Source of the DNA: Auanema rhodensis
Lineage: Eukaryota; Nematoda; Chromadorea; Rhabditida; Rhabditidae
Assembly (NCBI GenBank): GCA_964057225.1
Contig: OZ059896.1
Coordinates: forward strand, 20,766,501 to 20,830,500
Length of the DNA stretch: 64,000 bases
Reading direction: 5' to 3'
Below are positions 35,901-48,873 of this stretch, piece after piece. The notes below the pieces were generated by a model, which was not told the DNA's origin, ran no database searches, and worked only from the letters and a program-made list of their open reading frames with translations. The first letter of the stretch is position 1; each line of letters starts with the position of its first letter. Both the position numbers and the translations under genes were made by a program.

Positions 35901-36250
35901 TTGAGAAACGCTTGATACAAAAATTAGTTATGATCGTTTGAAAAATGATGCATTAGTGTATGTTGAGTTTCCATGTACACTCAACATTGCTTCCAAAAAC
36001 ATTTTGACAAAAATTTTTTCGAAAAATTTCAAAATAATTTAGCAAAAAGTAGATGTTTTTAGATTCCTTTTTTCAAGGCAAAGACGATGGACAATGTTAT
36101 TCAACGAAAAAATTAATTCTTCAGGGTGAAAATCGAGGATATAAGTGTGAACTTATATCAGTTGATATCTCGGTGCATTTTTAAGCTAGCGCAAATCTGA
36201 TAACACAGATCGGCGCAGCTTAAAATCCGCATCGAATGCACTATACTACA

Positions 36251-36601
36251 TTGAGAAACGCTTGATACAAAAATTAGTTATGATCGTTTGAAAAATGATG
36301 CATTAGTGTATGTTGAGTTTCCATGTACACTCAACATTGCTTCCAAAAACATTTTGACAAAAATTTTTTCGAAAAATTTCAAAATAATTTAGCAAAAAGT
36401 AGATGTTTTTAGATTCCATTTTTCAAGGCAAAGACGATGGACAATGTTATTCAACGAAAAATTTAATTCTTCAGGGTGAAAATCGAGGATATAAGTGTGA
36501 ACTTATATCAGTTGATATCTCGGTGCATTTTCAAGCTAGCGCAAATCTGATAACACAGATCGACGCAGCTTAAAAATCCGCATCGAATGCACTATACTAC
36601 A
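36251..36601. repeat. Chimeric monomer (A-type head, AGATATTTT-type tail)
   Basis: The left part has CATTTTGAC and ATTCCAT, the haplotype normally followed by ATAGAC. From ATGGAC onward it has AAAAATTTAATTC and TTTTCAAG, a combination otherwise confined to CAGTTTGAC/AGATATTTT monomers such as 19060, 22217, 27479, 30284, 32389 and 33793. The switch lies between monomer positions about 170 and 187. It is followed by the usual AATACAAA partner (36602), so only the head of the expected monomer was replaced. Confidence 0.82.
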
Positions 36602-39057
36602 TTGAGAAACGCTTAATACAAAAATTAGTTATGATCGTTTGAAAAATGATGCATTAGTGTATGTTGAGTTTCCATGTACACTCAACATTGCTTCCAAAAA
36701 CATTTTGACAAAAATTTTTTCGAAAAATTTCAAAATAATTTAGCAAAAAGTAGATGTTTTTAGATTCCTTTTTTTAAGGCAAAGACGATGGACAATGTTA
36801 TTCAACGAAAAAATTAATTCTTCAGGGTGAAAATCGAGGATATAAGTGTGAACTTATATCAGTTGATATCTCGGTGCATTTTTAAGCTAGCGCAAATCTG
36901 ATAACACAGATCGACGCAGCTTAAAAATCCGCATCGAATGCACTATAATACATTGAGAAACGCTTAATACACAAATTAGTTATGATCGTTTGAAAAATGA
37001 TGCATTAGTGTATGTTGAGTTTCCATGTACACTCAACATTGCTTCCAAAAACAGTTTGACAAAAATTTTTTCGAAAAATTTCAAAATAATTTAGCAAAAA
37101 GTAAATGTTTTTAGATTTCTTTTTTCAAGGCAAAGACGATGGACAATGTTATTCAACGAAAAAATTAATTCTTCAGGGTGAAAATCGAGGATATAAGTGT
37201 GAACTTATATCAGTTGATATCTCGGTGCATTTTTAAGCTAGCGCAAATCTGATAACACAGATCGACGCAGCTTAAAAATCCGCATCGAATGCACTATACT
37301 ACATTGAGAAACGCTTAATACACAAATTAGTTATGATCGTTTGAAAAATGATGCATTAGTGTATGTTGAGTTTCCATGTACACTCAACATTGCTTCCAAA
37401 AACAGTTTGACAAAAATTTTTTCGAAAAATTTCAAAATAATTTAGCAAAAAGTAGATGTTTTTAGATTTCTTTTTTCAAGGCAAAGACGATGGACAATGT
37501 TATTCAACGAAAAAATTAATTCTTCAGGGTGAAAATCGAGGATATAAGTGTGAACTTATATCAGTTGATATCTCGGTGCATTTTTAAGCTAGCGCAAATC
37601 TGATAACACAGATCGACGCAGCTTAAAAATCCGCATCGAATGCACTATACTACATCAAGAAACGCTTGATACAAAAATTAGTTATGATCGTTTGAAAAAT
37701 GATGCATTAGTGTATGTTGAGTTTCCATGTACACTCAACATTGCTTCCAAAAACATTTTGACAAAAATTTTTTCGAAAAATTTCAAAATAATTTAGCAAG
37801 AAGTAGATGTTTTTAGATTTTTTTTTTCAAGGCAAAGACGATGGACAATGTTATTCAACGAAAAAATTAATTCTTCAGGGTGAAAATCGAGGATATAAGT
37901 GTGAACTTATATCAGTTGATATCTCGGTGCATTTTTAAGCTAGCGCAAATCTGATAACACAGATCGACGCAGCTTAAAAATCTGCATCGAATGCACTATA
38001 CTACATCAAGAAACGCTTGATAAAAAAAATTAGTTATGATCGTTTGAAAAATGATGCATTAGTGTATGTTGAGTTTCCATGTACACTCAACATTGCTTCC
38101 AAAAACATTTTGACAAAAATTTTTTCGAAAAATTTCAAAATAATTTAGCAAAAAGTGGATGTTTTTAGATTCCATTTTTCAAGGCAAAGACGATAGACAA
38201 TGTTATTCAACGAAAAAATTAATTCTTCAGGGTGAAAATCGAGGATATAAGTGTGAACTTATATCAGTTGATATCTAGGTGCATTTTTAAGCTAGCGCAA
38301 ATCTGATAACACAGATCGACGCAGCTTAAAAATCCACATCGAATGCACTATACTACATTGAGAAACGCTTGATACAAAAATTAGTTATGATCGTTTGAAA
38401 AATGATGCATTAGTGTATGTTGAGTTTCCATGTACACTCAACATTGCTTCCAAAAACATTTTGACAAAAATTTTTTCGAAAAATTTCAAAATAATTTAGC
38501 AAAAAGTAGATGTTTTTAGATTCCTTTTTTCAAGGCAAAGACGATGGACAATGTTATTCAACGAAAAAATTAATTCTTCAGGGTGAAAATCGAGGATATA
38601 AGTGTGAACTTATATCAGTTGATATCTCGGTGCATTTTTAAGCTAGCGCAAATCTGATAACACAGATCGGCGCAGCTTAAAATCCGCATCGAATGCACTA
38701 TACTACATTGAGAAACGCTTGATACAAAAATTAGTTATGATCGTTTGAAAAATGATGCATTAGTGTATGTTGAGTTTCCATGTACACTCAACATTGCTTC
38801 CAAAAACATTTTGACAAAAATTTTTTCGAAAAATTTCAAAATAATTTAGCAAAAAGTAGATGTTTTTAGATTCCATTTTTCAAGGCAAAGACGATAGACA
38901 ATGTTATTCAACGAAAAAATTAATTCTTCAGGGTGAAAATCGAGGATATAAGTGTGAACTTATATCAGTTGATATCTCGGTGCATTTTTAAGCTAGCGCA
39001 AATCTGATAACACAGATCGGCGCAGCTTAAAATCCGCATCGAATGCACTATACTACA

Positions 39058-42000
39058 TTGAGAAACGCTTGATACAAAAATTAGTTATGATCGTTTGAAA
39101 AATGATGCATTAGTGTATGTTGAGTTTCCATGTACACTCAACATTGCTTCCAAAAACATTTTGACAAAAATTTTTTCGAAAAATTTCAAAATAATTTAGC
39201 AAGAAGTAGATGTTTTTAGATTTCTTTTTTCAAGGCAAAGACGATGGACAATGTTATTCAACGAAAAAATTAATTCTTCAGGGTGAAAATCGAGGATATA
39301 AGTGTGAACTTATATCAGTTGATATCTCGGTGCATTTTTAAGCTAGCGCAAATCTGATAACACAGATCGACGCAGCTTAAAAATCCGCATCGAATGCACT
39401 ATACTACATTGAGAAACGCTTGATACAAAAATTAGTTATGATCGTTTGAAAAATGATGCATTAGTGTATGTTGAGTTTCCATGTACACTCAACATTGCTT
39501 CCAAAAACATTTTGACAAAAATTTTTTCGAAAAATTTCAAAATAATTGAGCAAAAAGTGGATGTTTTTAGATTCCATTTTTCAAGGCAAAGACGATAGAC
39601 AATGTTATTCAACGAAAAAATTAATTCTTCAGGGTGAAAATCGAGGATATAAGTGTGAACTTATATCAGTTGATATCTCGGTGCATTTTTAAGCTAGCGC
39701 AAATCTGATAACACAGATCGGCGCAGCTTAAAATCCGCATCGAATGCACTATACTACATTGAGAAACGCTTGATACAAAAATTAGTTATGATCGTTTGAA
39801 AAATGATGCATTAGTGTATGTTGAGTTTCCATGTACACTCAACATTGCTTCCAAAAACATTTTGACAAAAATTTTTTCGAAAAATTTCAAAATAATTTAG
39901 CAAAAAGTAGATGTTTTTAGATTCCATTTTTCAAGGCAAAGACGATAGACAATGTTATTCAACGAAAAAATTAATTCTTCAGGGTGAAAATCGAGGATAT
40001 AAGTGTGAACTTATATCAGTTGATATCTCGGTGCATTTTTAAGCTAGCGCAAATCTGATAACACAGATCGGCGCAGCTTAAAATCCGCATCGAATGCACT
40101 ATACTACATTGAGAAACGCTTGATACAAAAATTAGTTATGATCGTTTGAAAAATGATGCATTAGTGTATGTTGAGTTTCCATGTACACTCAACATTGCTT
40201 CCAAAAACATTTTGACAAAAATTTTTTCGAAAAATTTCAAAATAATTTAGCAAAAAGTAGATGTTTTTAGATTCCATTTTTCAAGGCAAAGACGATGGAC
40301 AATGTTATTCAACGAAAAAATTAATTCTTCAGGGTGAAAATCGAGGATATAAGTGTGAACTTATATCAGTTGATATCTCGGTGCATTTTTAAGCTAGCGC
40401 AAATCTGATAACACAGATCGGCGCAGCTTAAAATCCGCATCGAATGCACTATACTACATTGAGAAACGCTTGATACAAAAATTAGTTATGATCGTTTGAA
40501 AAATGATGCATTAGTGTATGTTGAGTTTCCATGTACACTCAACATTGCTTCCAAAAACATTTTGACAAAAATTTTTTCGAAAAATTTCAAAATAATTTAG
40601 CAAAAAGTAGATGTTTTTAGATTCCATTTTTCAAGGCAAAGACGATAGACAATGTTATTCAACGAAAAAATTAATTCTTCAGGGTGAAAATCGAGGATAT
40701 AAGTGTGAACTTATATCAGTTGATATCTCGGTGCATTTTTAAGCTAGCGCAAATCTGATAACACAGATCGGCGCAGCTTAAAATCCGCATCGAATGCACT
40801 ATACTACATTGAGAAACGCTTGATACAAAAATTAGTTATGATCGTTTGAAAAATGATGCATTAGTGTATGTTGAGTTTCCATGTACACTCAACATTGCTT
40901 CCAAAAACATTTTGACAAAAATTTTTTCGAAAAATTTCAAAATAATTTAGCAAGAAGTAGATGTTTTTAGATTTCTTTTTTCAAGGCAAAGACGATGGAC
41001 AATGTTATTCAACGAAAAAATTAATTCTTCAGGGTGAAAATCGAGGATATAAGTGTGAACTTATATCAGTTGATATCTCGGTGCATTTTTAAGCTAGCGC
41101 AAATCTGATAACACAGATCGACGCAGCTTAAAAATCCGCATCGAATGCACTATACTACATTGAGAAACGCTTGATACAAAAATTAGTTATGATCGTTTGA
41201 AAAATGATGCATTAGTGTATGTTGAGTTTCCATGTACACTCAACATTGCTTCCAAAAACATTTTGACAAAAATTTTTTCGAAAAATTTCAAAATAATTTA
41301 GCAAAAAGTAGATGTTTTTAGATTCCATTTTTCAAGGCAAAGACGATAGACAATGTTATTCAGCAAAAAAATTAATTCTTCAGGGTGAAAATCGAGGATA
41401 TATGTGTGAACTTATATCAGTTGATATCTCGGTGCATTTTTAAGCTAGCGCAAATCTGATAACACAGATCGACGCAGCTTAAAAATCCACATCGAATGCA
41501 CTATACTACATTGAGAAACGCTTGATACAAAAATTAGTTATGATCGTTTGAAAAATGATGCATTAGTGTATGTTGAGTTTCCATGTACACTCAACATTGC
41601 TTCCAAAAACATTTTGACAAAAATTTTTTCGAAAAATTTCAAAATAATTTAGCAAAAAGTAGATGTTTTTAGATTCCTTTTTTCAAGGCAAAGACGATGG
41701 ACAATGTTATTCAACGAAAAAATTAATTCTTCAGGGTGAAAATCGAGGATATAAGTGTGAACTTATATCAGTTGATATCTCGGTGCATTTTTAAGCTAGC
41801 GCAAATCTGATAACACAGATCGGCGCAGCTTAAAATCCGCATCGAATGCACTATACTACATTGAGAAACGCTTGATACAAAAATTAGTTATGATCGTTTG
41901 AAAAATGATGCATTAGTGTATGTTGAGTTTCCATGTACACTCAACATTGCTTCCAAAAACATTTTGACAAAAATTTTTTCGAAAAATTTCAAAATAATTT

Positions 42001-42560
42001 AGCAAAAAGTAGATGTTTTTAGATTCCATTTTTCAAGGCAAAGACGATAGACGATGTTATTCAACGAAAAAATTAATTCTTCAGGGTGAAAATCGAGGAT
42101 ATAAGTGTGAACTTATATCAGTTGATATCTCGGTGCATTTTTAAGCTAGCGCAAATCTGATAACACAGATCGGCGCAGCTTAAAATCCGCATCGAATGCA
42201 CTATACTACATTGAGAAACGCTTGATACAAAAATTAGTTATGATCGTTTGAAAAATGATGCATTAGTGTATGTTGAGTTTCCATGTACACTCAACATTGC
42301 TTCCAAAAACATTTTGACAAAAATTTTTTCGAAAAATTTCAAAATAATTTAGCAAAAAGTAGATGTTTTTAGATTCCATTTTTCAAGGCAAAGACGATAG
42401 ACAATGTTATTCAACGAAAAAATTAATTCTTCAGGGTGAAAATCGAGGATATAAGTGTGAACTTATATCAGTTGATATCTCGGTGCATTTTTAAGCTAGC
42501 GCAAATCTGATAACACAGATCGGCGCAGCTTAAAATCCGCATCGAATGCACTATACTACA
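39058..42560. repeat. Array segment I: 10 monomers, mostly 350-bp type
   Basis: Unit starts: 39058, 39409, 39759, 40109, 40459, 40809, 41160, 41511, 41861, 42211. Seven of these ten (39409, 39759, 40109, 40459, 41511, 41861, 42211) carry ATCGGCG with the one-A deletion. A 5-mer of 1751 bp is suggested by the GCAAGAAG/ATTTCTT units at 39058 and 40809, each followed by non-TCAAG types. The run is unusually uniform: four consecutive ATTCCAT/ATCGGCG units from 39409 to 40808. Singular changes: AATTGAGC with AAAGTGG near 39545, CAGCAAAAAAAT near 41361, and GACGATGTT near 42051. Confidence 0.87.
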
Positions 42561-45500
42561 TTGAGAAACGCTTGATACAAAAATTAGTTATGATCGTTTG
42601 AAAAATGATGCATTAGTGTATGTTGAGTTTCCATGTACACTCAACATTGCTTCCAAAAACAGTTTGACAAAAATTTTTTCGAAAAATTTCAAAATAATTT
42701 AGCAAAAAGTAGATATTTTTAGATTTCTTTTTTCAAGGCAAAGACGATGGACAATGTTATTCAACGAAAAAATTAATTCTTCAGGGTGAAAATCGAGGAT
42801 ATAAGTGTGAACTTATATCAGTTGATATCTCGGTGCATTTCTAAGCTAGCGCAAATCTGATAACACAGATCGACGCAGCTTAAAAATCCGCATCGAATGC
42901 ACTATACTTCATTGAGAAACGCTTAATACACAAATTAGTTATGATCGTTTGAAAAATGATGCATTAGTGTATGTTGAGTTTCCATGTACACTCAACATTG
43001 CTTCCAAAAACAGTTTGACAAAAATTTTTTCGAAAAATTTCAAAATAATTTAGCAAAAAGTAGATGTTTTTAGATTTCTTTTTTCAAGGCAAAGACGATG
43101 GACAATGTTATTCAACGAAAAAATTAATTCTTCAGGGTGAAAATCGAGGATATAAGTGTGAACTTATATCAGTTGATATCTCGGTGCATTTTTAAGCTAG
43201 CGCAAATCTGATAACACAAATCGACGCAGCTTAAAAATCCGCATCGAATGCACTATACTACATTGAGAAACGCTTGATACAAAAATTAGTTATGATCGTT
43301 TGAAAAATGATGCATTAGTGTATGTTGAGTTTCCATGTACACTCAACATTGCTTCCAAAAACATTTTGACAAAAATTTTTTCGAAAAATTTCAAAATAAT
43401 TTAGCAAAAAGTAGATGTTTTTAGATTCCATTTTTCAAGGCAAAGACGATAGACAATGTTATTCAACGAAAAAATTAATTCTTCAGGGTGAAAATCGAGG
43501 ATATAAGTGTGAACTTATATCAGTTGATATCTCGGTGCATTTTTAAGCTAGCGCAAATCTGATAACACAGATCGACGCAGCTTAAAAATCCGCATCGAAT
43601 GCACTATACTACATTGAGAAACGCTTAATACACAAATTAGTTATGATCGTTTGAAAAATGATGCATTAGTGTATGTTGAGTTTCCATGTACACTCAACAT
43701 TGCTTCCAAAAACAGTTTGACAAAAATTTTTTCGAAAAATTTCAAAATAATTTAGCAAAAAGTAGATGTTTTTAGATTTCTTTTTTCAAGGCAAAGACGA
43801 TGGACAATGTTATTCAACGAAAAAATTAATTCTTCAGGGTGAAAATCGAGGATATAAGTGTGAACTTATATCAGTTGATATCTCGGTGCATTTTTAAGCT
43901 AGCGCAAATCTGATAACACAGATCGACGCAGCTTAAAAATCCGCATCGAATGCACTATACTACATCAAGAAACGCTTGATACAAAAATTAGTTATGATCG
44001 TTTGAAAAATGATGCATTAGTGTATGTTGAGTTTCCATGTACACTCAACATTGCTTCCAAAAACATTTTGACAAAAATTTTTTCGAAAAATTTCAAAATA
44101 ATTTAGCAAGAAGTAGATGTTTTTAGATTTCTTTTTTCAAGGCAAAGACGATGGACAATGTTATTCAACGAAAAAATTAATTCTTCAGGGTGAAAATCGA
44201 GGATATAAGTGTGAACTTATATCAGTTGATATCTCGGTGCATTTTTAAGCTAGCGCAAATCTGATAACACAGATCGACGCAGCTTAAAAATCTGCATCGA
44301 ATGCACTATACTACATCAAGAAACGCTTGATACAAAAATTAGTTATGATCGTTTGAAAAATTATGCATTAGTGTATGTTGAGTTTCCATGTACACTCAAC
44401 ATTGCTTCCAAAAACATTTTGACAAAAATTTTTTCGAAAAATTTCAAAATAATTTAGCAAAAAGTAGATGTTTTTAGATTCCATTTTTCAAGGCAAAGAC
44501 GATAGACAATGTTATTCAACGAAAAAATTAATTCTTCAGGGTGAAAATCGAGGATATAAGTGTGAACTTATATCAGTTGATATCTCGGTGCATTTTTAAG
44601 CTAGCGCAAATCTGATAACACAGATCGACGCAGCTTAAAAATCCACATCGAATGCACTATACTACATTGAGAAACGCTTGATACAAAAATTAGTTATGAT
44701 CGTTTGAAAAATGATGCATTAGTGTATGTTGAGTTTCCATGTACACTCAACATTGCTTCCAAAAACATTTTGACAAAAATTTTTTCGAAAAATTTCAAAA
44801 TAATTTAGCAAAAAGTAGATGTTTTTAGATTCCTTTTTTCAAGGCAAAGACGATGGACAATGTTATTCAACGAAAAAATTAATTCTTCAGGGTGAAAATC
44901 GAGGATATAAGTGTGAACTTATATCAGTTGATATCTCGGTGCATTTTTAAGCTAGCGCAAATCTGATAACACAGATCGGCGCAGCTTAAAATCCGCATCG
45001 AATGCACTATACTACATTGAGAAACGCTTGATACAAAAATTAGTTATGATCGTTTGAAAAATGATGCATTAGTGTATGTTGAGTTTCCATGTACACTCAA
45101 CATTGCTTCCAAAAACATTTTGACAAAAATTTTTTCGAAAAATTTCAAAATAATTTAGCAAAAAGTAGATGTTTTTAGATTCCATTTTTCAAGGCAAAGA
45201 CGATAGACAATGTTATTCAACGAAAAAATTAATTCTTCAGGGTGAAAATCGAGGATATAAGTGTGAACTTATATCAGTTGATATCTCGGTGCATTTTTAA
45301 GCTAGCGCAAATCTGATAACACAGATCGGCGCAGCTTAAAATCCGCATCGAATGCACTATACTACATTGAGAAACGCTTGATACAAAAATTAGTTATGAT
45401 CGTTTGAAAAATGATGCATTAGTGTATGTTGAGTTTCCATGTACACTCAACATTGCTTCCAAAAACATTTTGACAAAAATTTTTTCGAAAAATTTCAAAA

Positions 45501-48500
45501 TAATTTAGCAAAAAGTAGATGTTTTTAGATTCCATTTTTCAAGGCAAAGACGATAGACAATGTTATTCAACGAAAAAATTAATTCTTCAGGGTGAAAATC
45601 GAGGATATAAGTGTGAACTTATATCAGTTGATATCTCGGTGCATTTTTAAGCTAGCGCAAATCTGATAACACAGATCGACGCAGCTTAAAAATCTGCATC
45701 GAATGCACTATACTACATCAAGAAACGCTTGATACAAAAATTAGTTATGATCGTTTGAAAAATGATGCATTAGTGTATGTTGAGTTTCCATGTACACTCA
45801 ACATTGCTTCCAAAAACATTTTGACAAAAATTTTTTCGAAAAATTTCAAAATAATTTAGCAAAAAGTAGATGTTTTTAGATTCCATTTTTCAAGGCAAAG
45901 ACGATGGACAATGTTATTCAACGAAAACATTAATTCTTCAGGGTGAAAATCGAGGATATAAGTGTGAACTTATATCAGTTGATATCTCGGTGCATTTTTA
46001 AGCTAGCGCAAATCTGATAACACAGATCGGCGCAGCTTAAAATCCGCATCGAATGCACTATACTACATTGAGAAACGCTCGATACAAAAATTAGTTATGA
46101 TCGTTTGAAAAATGATGCATTAGTGTATGTTGAGTTTCCATGTACACTCAACATTGCTTCCAAAAACAGTTTGACAAAAATTTTTTCGAAAAATTTCAAA
46201 ATAATTTAGCAAAAAGTAGATGTTTTTAGATTCCATTTTTCAAGGCAAAGACGATAGACAATGTTATTCAACGAAAAAATTAATTCTTCAGGGTGAAAAT
46301 CGAGGATATAAGTGTGAACTTATATCAGTTGATATCTCGGTGCATTTTTAAGCTAGCGCAAATCTGATAACACAGATCGACGCAGCTTAAAAATCCACAT
46401 CGAATGCACTATACTACATTGAGAAACGCTTGATACAAAAATTAGTTATGATCGTTTGAAAAATGATGCATTAGTGTATGTTGAGTTTCCATGTACACTC
46501 AACATTGCTTCCAAAAACATTTTGACAAAAATTTTTTCGAAAAATTTCAAAATAATTTAGCAAAAAGTAGATGTTTTTAGATTCCTTTTTTCAAGGCAAA
46601 GACGATGGACAATGTTATTCAACGAAAAAATTAATTCTTCAGGGTGAAAATCGAGGATATAAGTGTGAACTTATATCAGTTGATATCTCGGTGCATTTTT
46701 AAGCTAGCGCAAATCTGATAACACAGATCGGCGCAGCTTAAAATCCGCATCGAATGCACTATACTACATTGAGAAACGCTTGATACAAAAATTAGTTATG
46801 ATCGTTTGAAAAATGATGCATTAGTGTATGTTGAGTTTCCATGTACACTCAACATTGCTTCCAAAAACATTTTGACAAAAATTTTTTCGAAAAATTTCAA
46901 AATAATTTAGCAAAAAGTAGATGTTTTTAGATTCCATTTTTCAAGGCAAAGACGATAGACAATGTTATTCAACGAAAAAATTAATTCTTCAGGGTGAAAA
47001 TCGAGGATATAAGTGTGAACTTATATCAGTTGATATCTCGGTGCATTTTTAAGCTAGCGCAAATCTGATAACACAGATCGACGCAGCTTAAAAATCTGCA
47101 TCGAATGCACTATACTACATCAAGAAACGCTTGATACAAAAATTAGTTATGATCGTTTGAAAAATGATGCATTAGTGTATGTTGAGTTTCCATGTACACT
47201 CAACATTGCTTCCAAAAACATTTTGACAAAAATTTTTTCGAAAAATTTCAAAATAATTTAGCAAAAAGTAGATGTTTTTAGATTCCATTTTTCAAGGCAA
47301 AGACGATAGACAATGTTATTCAACGAAAAAATTAATTCTTCAGGGTGAAAATCGAGGATATATGTGTGAACTTATATCAGTTGATATCTCGGTGCATTTT
47401 TAAGCTAGCGCAAATCTGATAACACAGATCGACGCAGCTTAAAAATCCACATCGAATGCACTATACTACATTGAGAAACGCTTGATACAAAAATTAGTTA
47501 TGATCGTTTGAAAAATGATGCATTAGTGTATGTTGAGTTTCCATGTACACTCAACATTGCTTCCAAAAACATTTTGACAAAAATTTTTTCGAAAAATTTC
47601 AAAATAATTTAGCAAAAAGTAGATGTTTTTAGATTCCATTTTTCAAGGCAAAGACGATAGACAATGTTATTCAACGAAAAAATTAATTCTTCAGGGTGAA
47701 AATCGAGGATATAAGTGTGAACTTATATCAGTTGATATCTCGGTGCATTTTTAAGCTAGCGCAAATCTGATAACACAAATCGACGCAGCTTAAAAATCCG
47801 CATCGAATGCACTATACTACATTGAGAAACGCTTGATACAAAAATTAGTTATGATCGTTTGAAAAATGATGCATTAGTGTATGTTGAGTTTCCATGTACA
47901 CTCAACATTGCTTCCAAAAACATTTTGACAAAAATTTTTTCGAAAAATTTCAAAATAATTTAGCAAAAAGTAGATGTTTTTAGATTCCATTTTTCAAGGC
48001 GAAGACGATAGACAATGTTATTCAACGAAAAAATTAATTCTTCAGGGTGAAAATCGAGGATATAAGTGTGAACTTATATCAGTTGATATCTCGGTGCATT
48101 TTTAAGCTAGCGCAAATCTGATAACACAGATCGACGCAGCTTAAAAATCCACATCGAATGCACTATACTACATTGAGAAACGCTTGATACAAAAATTAGT
48201 TATGATCGTTTGAAAAATGATGCATTAGTGTATGTTGAGTTTCCATGTACACTCAACATTGCTTCCAAAAACATTTTGACAAAAATTTTTTCGAAAAATT
48301 TCAAAATAATTTAGCAAAAAGTAGATGTTTTTAGATTCCTTTTTTCAAGGCAAAGACGATGGACAATGTTATTCAACGAAAAAATTAATTCTTCAGGGTG
48401 AAAATCGAGGATATAAGTGTGAACTTATATCAGTTGATATCTCGGTGCATTTTTAAGCTAGCGCAAATCTGATAACACAAATCGACGCAGCTTAAAAATC

Positions 48501-48873
48501 CGCATCGAATGCACTGTACTACATTGAGAAACGCTTGATACAAAAATTAGTTATGATCGTTTGAAAAATGATGCATTAGTGTATGTTGAGTTTCCATGTA
48601 CACTCAACATTGCTTCCAAAAACATTTTGACAAAAATTTTTTCGAAAAATTTCAAAATAATTTAGCAAAAAGTAGATGTTTTCAGATTCCATTTTTCAAG
48701 ACAAAGACGATAGACAATGTTATTCAACGAAAAAATTAATTCTTCAGGGTGAAAATCGAGGATATAAGTGTGAACTTATATCAGTTGATATCTCGGTGCA
48801 TTTTTAAGCTAGCGCAAATCTGATAACACAGATCGGCGCAGCTTAAAATCCGCATCGAATGCACTATACTACA
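42561..48873. repeat. 18-mer higher-order repeat, first copy (6313 bp)
   Basis: Unit starts: 42561, 42912, 43263, 43614, 43965, 44316, 44667, 45017, 45367, 45718, 46068, 46419, 46769, 47120, 47471, 47822, 48173, 48524. It is followed at once by a 17-monomer copy (48874-54836). Shared private marks in the same order are CATTTCTAAG with TACTTCATTG, AATTATGC, GAAAACATT, CGCTCGATAC, GGCGAAGAC, CACAAATCG, and GTTTTCAG with AAGACAAAG. The unit at 43263 (GATACAAA, CATTTTGAC) has no counterpart in the second copy. The last unit ends ATCGGCG here but ATATGTG/TCCAC in the copy. CACTGTAC near 48514 is unique to this copy. Confidence 0.92.
46068..46418. repeat. Chimeric monomer (CAGTTTGAC head, ATTCCAT/ATAGAC tail)
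   Basis: CAGTTTGAC is normally linked to ATTTCTT and ATGGAC in this array; here and in its duplicate at 52030 it is followed by ATTCCAT, ATAGAC and TCCAC. The start reads CGCTCGATAC instead of CGCTTGATAC. The switch lies between monomer positions about 102 and 165. Related units at 55187, 56239 and 57993 have the same head with ATTCCCT and a CGCAACG tail, so this recombinant was itself amplified. Confidence 0.82.

Larger units (their letters stand above)
34144..39057. repeat. Array segment H: 7-mer tandem pair with homopolymer expansions
   Basis: Unit starts: 34144, 34495, 34846, 35197, 35548, 35901, 36251, 36602, 36953, 37304, 37655, 38006, 38358, 38708. Units 34144-36250 and 36602-38707 match monomer by monomer at a period of 2458 bp, with shared private marks: CTATAATACATTG at the end of the first monomer, AGTAAATG in the second, a ten-T run in the fourth (35360-35369 and 37818-37827), TCTGC tails, and a poly-A run with AAAGTGG in the fifth. 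The poly-A run is nine A in 35548 (353-bp unit) and eight A in 38006 (352-bp unit). The seventh monomers (36251 and 38708) differ. GATATCTAGG near 38271 is a one-off change. Confidence 0.9.
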
